Source: Acidobacteriota bacterium
GTDB lineage: Bacteria > Acidobacteriota > Terriglobia > Acidiferrales > UBA7541
Assembly: GCA_003224135.1 (NCBI GenBank)
Contig: QHYO01000285.1
Coordinates: 1-8,990 of the forward strand
Direction: 5' to 3'
DNA length: 8,990 nt
Positions within the stretch are counted from its first letter, which is position 1. Each line of letters begins with the position of its first letter. A program made the translations under genes and the position numbers. Shown here piece after piece: positions 5,780 to 8,990 of the stretch. The notes under the pieces are model-generated. The model had not been told where the DNA came from, searched no databases, and was given only the letters and a program-made list of their open reading frames with translations.

Positions 5780-7542
5780 TGTGCACCTCCCGATTTTGCT
5801 TGCGCTGATTTTACGTCATGCGCGGGAGGCGGCAAAATTGGTGGCGCATCCGTGTCCGCCTGTTTCTTTTGTACTTCCAACTCCGTCGTCAAGATCGCGG
5901 GCGCTGCCGCCGATACCGGTACCGAGCCCGATTCCGCTCCGCAATAGCCGTTGAACACTTCTGGCGTGTCGCCCGTTGCCACAATCTTTGTCAACGCCGC
6001 CAGTGGCGTTCCCACAATGTCCACTCCTCGCACCAATTCGTCCGGCCTTCCATCCGCAAACACTTTGTAAACTACCAGCGGCTGCACCTGAAAAGCCTGC
6101 GGCTGCCCGCGTCCGGTGAAGGTGAAGCCTCCGGCGATGTCGTCAATCAGCAGGCCATAAGGCTTATTCTGCGTCTTGATGAGTTCGATCAATTTCGCGC
6201 GTAGCTGCGCGTTCGTCACCGTCTTATTGCTCTTCACGATCAAATTACCCTGTCGCGAAACCGGCGTTGCGCCCAGTTGCCGACGCCCGTGCCCGTTCGA
6301 ATGAGGAAAATCCGCCAGCGGCGACCGCGACATTTCAAAATTCTTCAGCACTCCGTGATCCACCAGCACCACTTCGTGCGACGATACGCCTTCATCATCG
6401 AACCGGTAATACCCGAGCAAATCTTCCTGTCCCAGTTTCCTGAGCGTTGGATCGTCCACAATGCTCAGAAAATCGGGCAGGATCGGCTCGCCCACTTTCT
6501 TTGCGAACGTCTGTCCCTCCGAAATATCTTTTTGCCGATGCCCCTCCGCGCGGTGCCCGAACACTTCGTGGAAGAAAACCGCCGCCGCTCGTCCTGTCAA
6601 CAATGCGGGTCCCACGCTTGGTTCATTCAGTGGCGCCTTTACGAGCCCTTCCATTTCCTTGCGCAAAGTTGCGCTCGCTGCAGCCACGTCTTTGTCGCTC
6701 GGAGCCTCCTTCGGTTCGACCCAGTCAAAATTGTAATAGCGCTCGATGTTCATCCCGTCGGTGGCTTTACCCTGGATGAATAGTTCCAGCCGATACCGAG
6801 TCTGCCCGTGCTGCAGTTGTGTCCCTTCCGTGTTCACCAGGTACGCATTCTGCGCAAGCGCGGAGAACGTCACGATCGAATTCAGAATGTCCGGAGATTC
6901 GCGGAATGCTTTTGTGTACGCGCGGACTTTTTCTTCCCAAGGTTTCCGGTCCAGCGTGAACGATGCCTCCGGCTCAATCGATTTGTGCGGCTGCTCATGC
7001 GAAAAATCCGGAGCACGCCCTTCCAAAGTGTCGGCTTTTACTTCCTTGCTGGAACGAATCTTGATCAGCGATTCCGCGGCAGCGCGATACTGATCGTCCG
7101 TCTCCAGCCAAATCGCGCGTCTCACGATCTCCTCGTCGTTGTCTACGGGAATTGCCGTTCCCGGCCCGCCGCTTGGCATTTGCCGCTCGCCTACTTTGTG
7201 CGTGTTATCCAACGTGTAGGTTCCCGTTCGAACCGACACCTGCAACCAGCGGTTCCGCGCTTCGCTGCTCGATAGCAACGCGCCATTCGAACCGGAAACC
7301 TCCGCCCTCTGCGTGTTGGTGATGGTGTAGCCGATGAAGTACGCCGGCGGTTCCTGTCCCCCGAGCACTTTGAACGAACGATCGAGCTCCGTCTGCATCG
7401 CCGCAATCAGTGGCGACGCTTTCCCAACGGCCGGTGTGTCCGGCGGTCCGGCCAGCGTCGCAGCTGGATGAAAGGTTGCCGCAAGCGCCATAACGATTAC
7501 CGGCAACCGCAAAGCGGCGGAAAAACGATTCAATTTAAGCAA
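5776..7542 (-). CDS. Exported TldD-type metallopeptidase homologue (peptidase family U62/M103), intact
   Basis: The 588-residue protein belongs to the TldD/PmbA family. The E. coli TldD-TldE heterodimer degrades unfolded peptides and trims modified peptide precursors in the cytoplasm. Here residues 1-31 form a signal peptide (basic KLNR, hydrophobic VIVMALAATF, cleavage near TLA/AG), so the protein should act in the envelope. The N-terminal domain covers about 42-300. The barrel holds HEVFGH at 325-330, the HExxxH zinc motif of TldD, followed by FDDEGV (381-386) and SNGHGR (415-420). C534 in GYCGAESG sits where TldD has its third zinc ligand. The protein is longer than E. coli TldD (about 480 residues) owing to the leader, an expanded N-terminal domain and a Pro/Ala/Lys-rich tail from about 560. 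The start is TTG 7542, with GAGGAG 5 bases upstream. It heads the four-gene minus-strand block. The substrate is unknown. Confidence 0.88.
   Translation of the reverse strand: MLKLNRFSAALRLPVIVMALAATFHPAATLAGPPDTPAVGKASPLIAAMQTELDRSFKVLGGQEPPAYFIGYTITNTQRAEVSGSNGALLSSSEARNRWLQVSVRTGTYTLDNTHKVGERQMPSGGPGTAIPVDNDEEIVRRAIWLETDDQYRAAAESLIKIRSSKEVKADTLEGRAPDFSHEQPHKSIEPEASFTLDRKPWEEKVRAYTKAFRESPDILNSIVTFSALAQNAYLVNTEGTQLQHGQTRYRLELFIQGKATDGMNIERYYNFDWVEPKEAPSDKDVAAASATLRKEMEGLVKAPLNEPSVGPALLTGRAAAVFFHEVFGHRAEGHRQKDISEGQTFAKKVGEPILPDFLSIVDDPTLRKLGQEDLLGYYRFDDEGVSSHEVVLVDHGVLKNFEMSRSPLADFPHSNGHGRRQLGATPVSRQGNLIVKSNKTVTNAQLRAKLIELIKTQNKPYGLLIDDIAGGFTFTGRGQPQAFQVQPLVVYKVFADGRPDELVRGVDIVGTPLAALTKIVATGDTPEVFNGYCGAESGSVPVSAAAPAILTTELEVQKKQADTDAPPILPPPAHDVKSAQAKSGGAQ
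5785..5791 (-). promoter_or_regulatory. Ribosome binding site of the second TldD-like gene, inside the end of the first
   Basis: GGGAGGT lies 5-6 bases before GTG 5779 and within the last codons of the upstream gene. With the 4-base GTGA overlap it fixes the start and suggests translational coupling, which would give near-equal amounts of the two products as expected for partner subunits. Confidence 0.8.
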
Positions 7543-7547
7543 AGCAG

Positions 7548-7553
7548 CTCCTC
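7548..7553 (-). promoter_or_regulatory. Ribosome binding site that fixes the TTG start of the tldD-like gene
   Basis: GAGGAG lies 5 bases upstream of TTG 7542. The nearby ATG at 7555 overlaps this site and would read only six codons to a stop, so TTG is the better start. It also places the signal peptide at the very N-terminus. Confidence 0.75.
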
Positions 7554-7562
7554 ATAACGGGT

Positions 7563-7591
7563 TTCAGGATTTGGTACTTACAAACCCTGAA
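7563..7591. repeat. Inverted repeat with 11-base arms in the tldD-like leader
   Basis: TTCAGGATTTG (7563-7573) and CAAACCCTGAA (7581-7591) are inverted copies around the 7-base centre GTACTTA, with 10 of 11 positions matching. On the minus-strand transcript the odd pair becomes G-U, so an RNA hairpin with an unbroken stem could form 9 bases before the GAGGAG ribosome binding site. As DNA it resembles an operator for a dimeric regulator. Either use is inferred; I do not recognise the regulator. Confidence 0.55.
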
Positions 7592-7750
7592 CTATGTTCG
7601 ACTGGATGCACCAGGCTAAAAAGCCAGTGTACGTCACTCTTCGGCAGGCATACAACGCGGGCCCTTCCCGGCCAACACTACTTCGACGGCGTTTCGCCAC
7701 ATTTCGTTGCACCCGATGCCTCAGGTTTCAGTCTGTGCGCGGCGTCGCGC

Positions 7751-7775
7751 GCGCCCCGTCCACTTGTAGGGGCGC
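7751..7775 (+). repeat. GC-rich hairpin in the leader of the PQQ dehydrogenase gene
   Basis: GCGCCCC (7751-7757) and GGGGCGC (7769-7775) form a perfect 7-base stem around an 11-base loop, GTCCACTTGTA. There is no T-run after it on either strand, so it is not a standard terminator. It may be a leader RNA structure or a fragment of a dispersed palindromic repeat. The arm with its flank, TGTAGGGGCGCA, resembles repeats common in many genomes. Confidence 0.4.
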
Positions 7776-7906
7776 AACAGCGCTGTTTCTCACCGAAAGG
7801 AGAATGTCCTGTGGAATCCCATTCCGCGCCACGGAGCACCTTGGGTTACACTCCTTCCGGTTCGACGCGCCAAACGCAGCAACCTCTCCTCGGGCCAGGA
7901 GGAAAT

Positions 7907-8990
7907 TTGAACGATCAATTTCGCATTGCCAGGGCAGTCTGCCTTTCGCTACTTCAGCTCTCCCTGCTGGTGCCTTTCACCTCGACAGCGCAAGAAAATG
8001 CGCCGCCAAATTCCTCCGCCGCGCAAATTTCCCAGGACTGGCCTCGTTACGGAGGCAACGCCGAAAACAATCACTACTCGCCCATCGCACAAATAAATCG
8101 CAGCAATGTCAGCAAACTTCAGGTTGCCTGGACCTTCGACACTGGCGAAGAAGGCGGTCTGCAAACCAACCCGCTCATCGTTAACGGCGTTCTCTATGGC
8201 ATCACTCCCACACAAAAAATTTTTGCGCTCGACGCTGCCTCAGGAAAGCTGCGATGGAAATTTGACTCAGGCATTAAAGGCACTCAGCCCGATCGCGGCC
8301 TCGCGTATTGGAGTTCCGGCGCGAGTTCACGCATTCTCGTCGGCGTAATGAATTATCTTTATTCGCTCGACGCGGCCACCGGCAAGCCAATTCCTGACTT
8401 CGGCGATGCGGGCCGCATTGATCTTCGCGAGAACCTCGAACGCGAACCCGCCAGCTCCAACTCGATCTACCTCACCAGCGCAGGCCTTGTCTTTGAAGAT
8501 TTGATCATTGTCGGCGGGCGCAATCCGGAGACGCTTCCCGCTCCGCCGGGCAACATTCGCGCTTTCGACGTGCGCACCGGAAAACTTCGCTGGGCCTTTC
8601 ATACCATCCCGCTGCCCGGCGAACTTGGTTACGACACCAGGCCTGCGGACGCGTGGAAAACCAGCGGCGCCGCCAACAACTGGACCGGGATGTCACTCGA
8701 CGCCGCGCGCGGCATCGTCTATGTCCCTACGGGCTCGCCCGCCTTCGATTTCTATGGCGCGGACCGTGCTGGCGACAACCTGTTTGCCGATTGCCTTATC
8801 GCCATTGAAGCGCGCACCGGCAAGCGTCTCTGGCATTTTCAGGGAGTTCACCACGACATTTGGGACCGTGACTTTCCTTCGCCACCCGTTTTGCTCACCG
8901 TCCAACGCGGCGGCCATCCTGTTGACGCGGTTGCACAGCCCTCGAAGCAGGGATTCATCTACCTATTCAATCGCATAACAGGTGAGGCTC
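7907..8990 (+). CDS. PQQ-dependent dehydrogenase (quinoprotein glucose/alcohol dehydrogenase type), 5' part
   Basis: The frame runs from TTG 7907 off the right edge, giving 361 complete codons. Residues 1-28 are a signal peptide (basic FRIAR, then VCLSLLQLSLLVPF, cleavage near STA/QE), so the enzyme is periplasmic. The mature part opens with QDWPRYGGNAENNHYSPIAQ, the usual start of these eight-bladed propellers, and shows repeated blade motifs: ALDAASGKLRW, SLDAATGKPIP, AFDVRTGKLRW and AIEARTGKRLW. The HHDIWDRD motif at 315-322 matches the HDLWDMD region holding the catalytic Asp of membrane glucose dehydrogenase. Such enzymes oxidise sugars or alcohols with PQQ and pass electrons to the respiratory chain; the substrate here is not readable. 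AGGAGG lies 4 bases before TTG. The same frame is open from GTG 7811, which has its own AAAGGAG and would add 32 polar residues before the signal peptide; I prefer 7907 because of the signal peptide. Confidence 0.9.
   Translation, partial: MNDQFRIARAVCLSLLQLSLLVPFTSTAQENAPPNSSAAQISQDWPRYGGNAENNHYSPIAQINRSNVSKLQVAWTFDTGEEGGLQTNPLIVNGVLYGITPTQKIFALDAASGKLRWKFDSGIKGTQPDRGLAYWSSGASSRILVGVMNYLYSLDAATGKPIPDFGDAGRIDLRENLEREPASSNSIYLTSAGLVFEDLIIVGGRNPETLPAPPGNIRAFDVRTGKLRWAFHTIPLPGELGYDTRPADAWKTSGAANNWTGMSLDAARGIVYVPTGSPAFDFYGADRAGDNLFADCLIAIEARTGKRLWHFQGVHHDIWDRDFPSPPVLLTVQRGGHPVDAVAQPSKQGFIYLFNRITGEA

Larger units (their letters stand above)
7543..7906. promoter_or_regulatory. Divergent intergenic region between the tldD-like gene and the PQQ dehydrogenase
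   Basis: These 364 bases lie between two divergent starts and must hold both promoters. The left third has the inverted repeat at 7563-7591. The right third has the hairpin at 7751-7775 and a second ribosome binding site, AAAGGAG (7796-7802), 8 bases before GTG 7811. Frames open through the middle give arginine- and serine-rich translations of no recognisable kind, so I do not call a gene here. I could not pick out a convincing -35/-10 pair. Confidence 0.5.

Noticed and set aside
5818..6783. Long plus-strand open frames opposite the intact tldD-like gene.
   Set aside because: They are antisense shadows of a gene with clear family motifs and show no motifs of their own.
7601..7628. ACTGG...CCAGT with an inner GGCT-aaaa-AGCC, echoing the CCAGT/ACTGG dyad at 326-338.
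   Set aside because: The arms are only 4-5 bases and the spacing differs between the two sites, so a shared regulator site is not supported.
7594..8184. A 196-codon plus-strand open frame starting at ATG 7594 and overlapping the dehydrogenase start.
   Set aside because: It is in a different frame from the clear PQQ dehydrogenase, its translation is Arg/Ser/Ala-rich without recognisable motifs, and it has no ribosome binding site.
1..8990. CRISPR array, tRNA, rRNA, insertion sequence or prophage signals.
   Set aside because: I saw no regularly spaced repeats, no cloverleaf-like or rRNA sequence, and no transposase, integrase or terminal inverted repeats. Coding density and gene types look chromosomal.

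Overview
The window looks like ordinary chromosomal DNA from a Gram-negative, GC-rich bacterium, most likely an acidobacterium (Terriglobia/subdivision 1 type). That guess rests on the style of the proteins: a membrane-anchored polysaccharide-type protein, exported TldD relatives, a membrane-anchored MsrB and a PQQ-dependent dehydrogenase. It also fits the frequent GTG and TTG starts. It is inference, since there is no rRNA or other marker gene.

Layout. Positions 1-307 (minus) hold the first 102 codons of a membrane-anchored protein cut by the left edge. A short divergent intergenic region (308-407) separates it from a GT-C type membrane glycosyltransferase (408-1850, plus). That gene converges, with only 7 bases between the stop codons, on a four-gene co-directional minus-strand block read from 7542 down to 1858. 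In transcription order the block holds an intact exported TldD-type metallopeptidase homologue (7542-5776), a second TldD/TldE-like gene overlapping it by 4 bases and broken by a frameshift (5779-3972), a membrane-anchored or exported methionine-R-sulfoxide reductase MsrB (3931-3344), and a CDF metal transporter with an unusually long C-terminus (3282-1858). A 364-base divergent intergenic region (7543-7906) follows. It carries an 11-base inverted repeat and a GC-rich hairpin. The start of an exported PQQ-dependent dehydrogenase (7907 to the right edge, plus) completes the window.

How the genes may work together. The TldD pair is probably translationally coupled. The first member keeps the HExxxH and distal Cys of an active TldD subunit. 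The second has lost both, as in the TldE/PmbA partner of the E. coli TldD-TldE complex. Both begin with signal peptides, so this would be an envelope version of a complex known from the cytoplasm. MsrB repairs oxidised methionine and the CDF protein moves divalent metal, so an envelope protein-maintenance and metal theme is possible, but only gene order supports it.

The most notable points are the frameshift in the second TldD-like gene, an A7 heptamer in exactly the right phase for -1 slippage just upstream of the break, the triple C-terminal module of the CDF protein, and the inverted repeat in the leader of the tldD-like gene. I saw no mobile element, CRISPR array, tRNA or rRNA, and nothing that clearly amounts to a new system.
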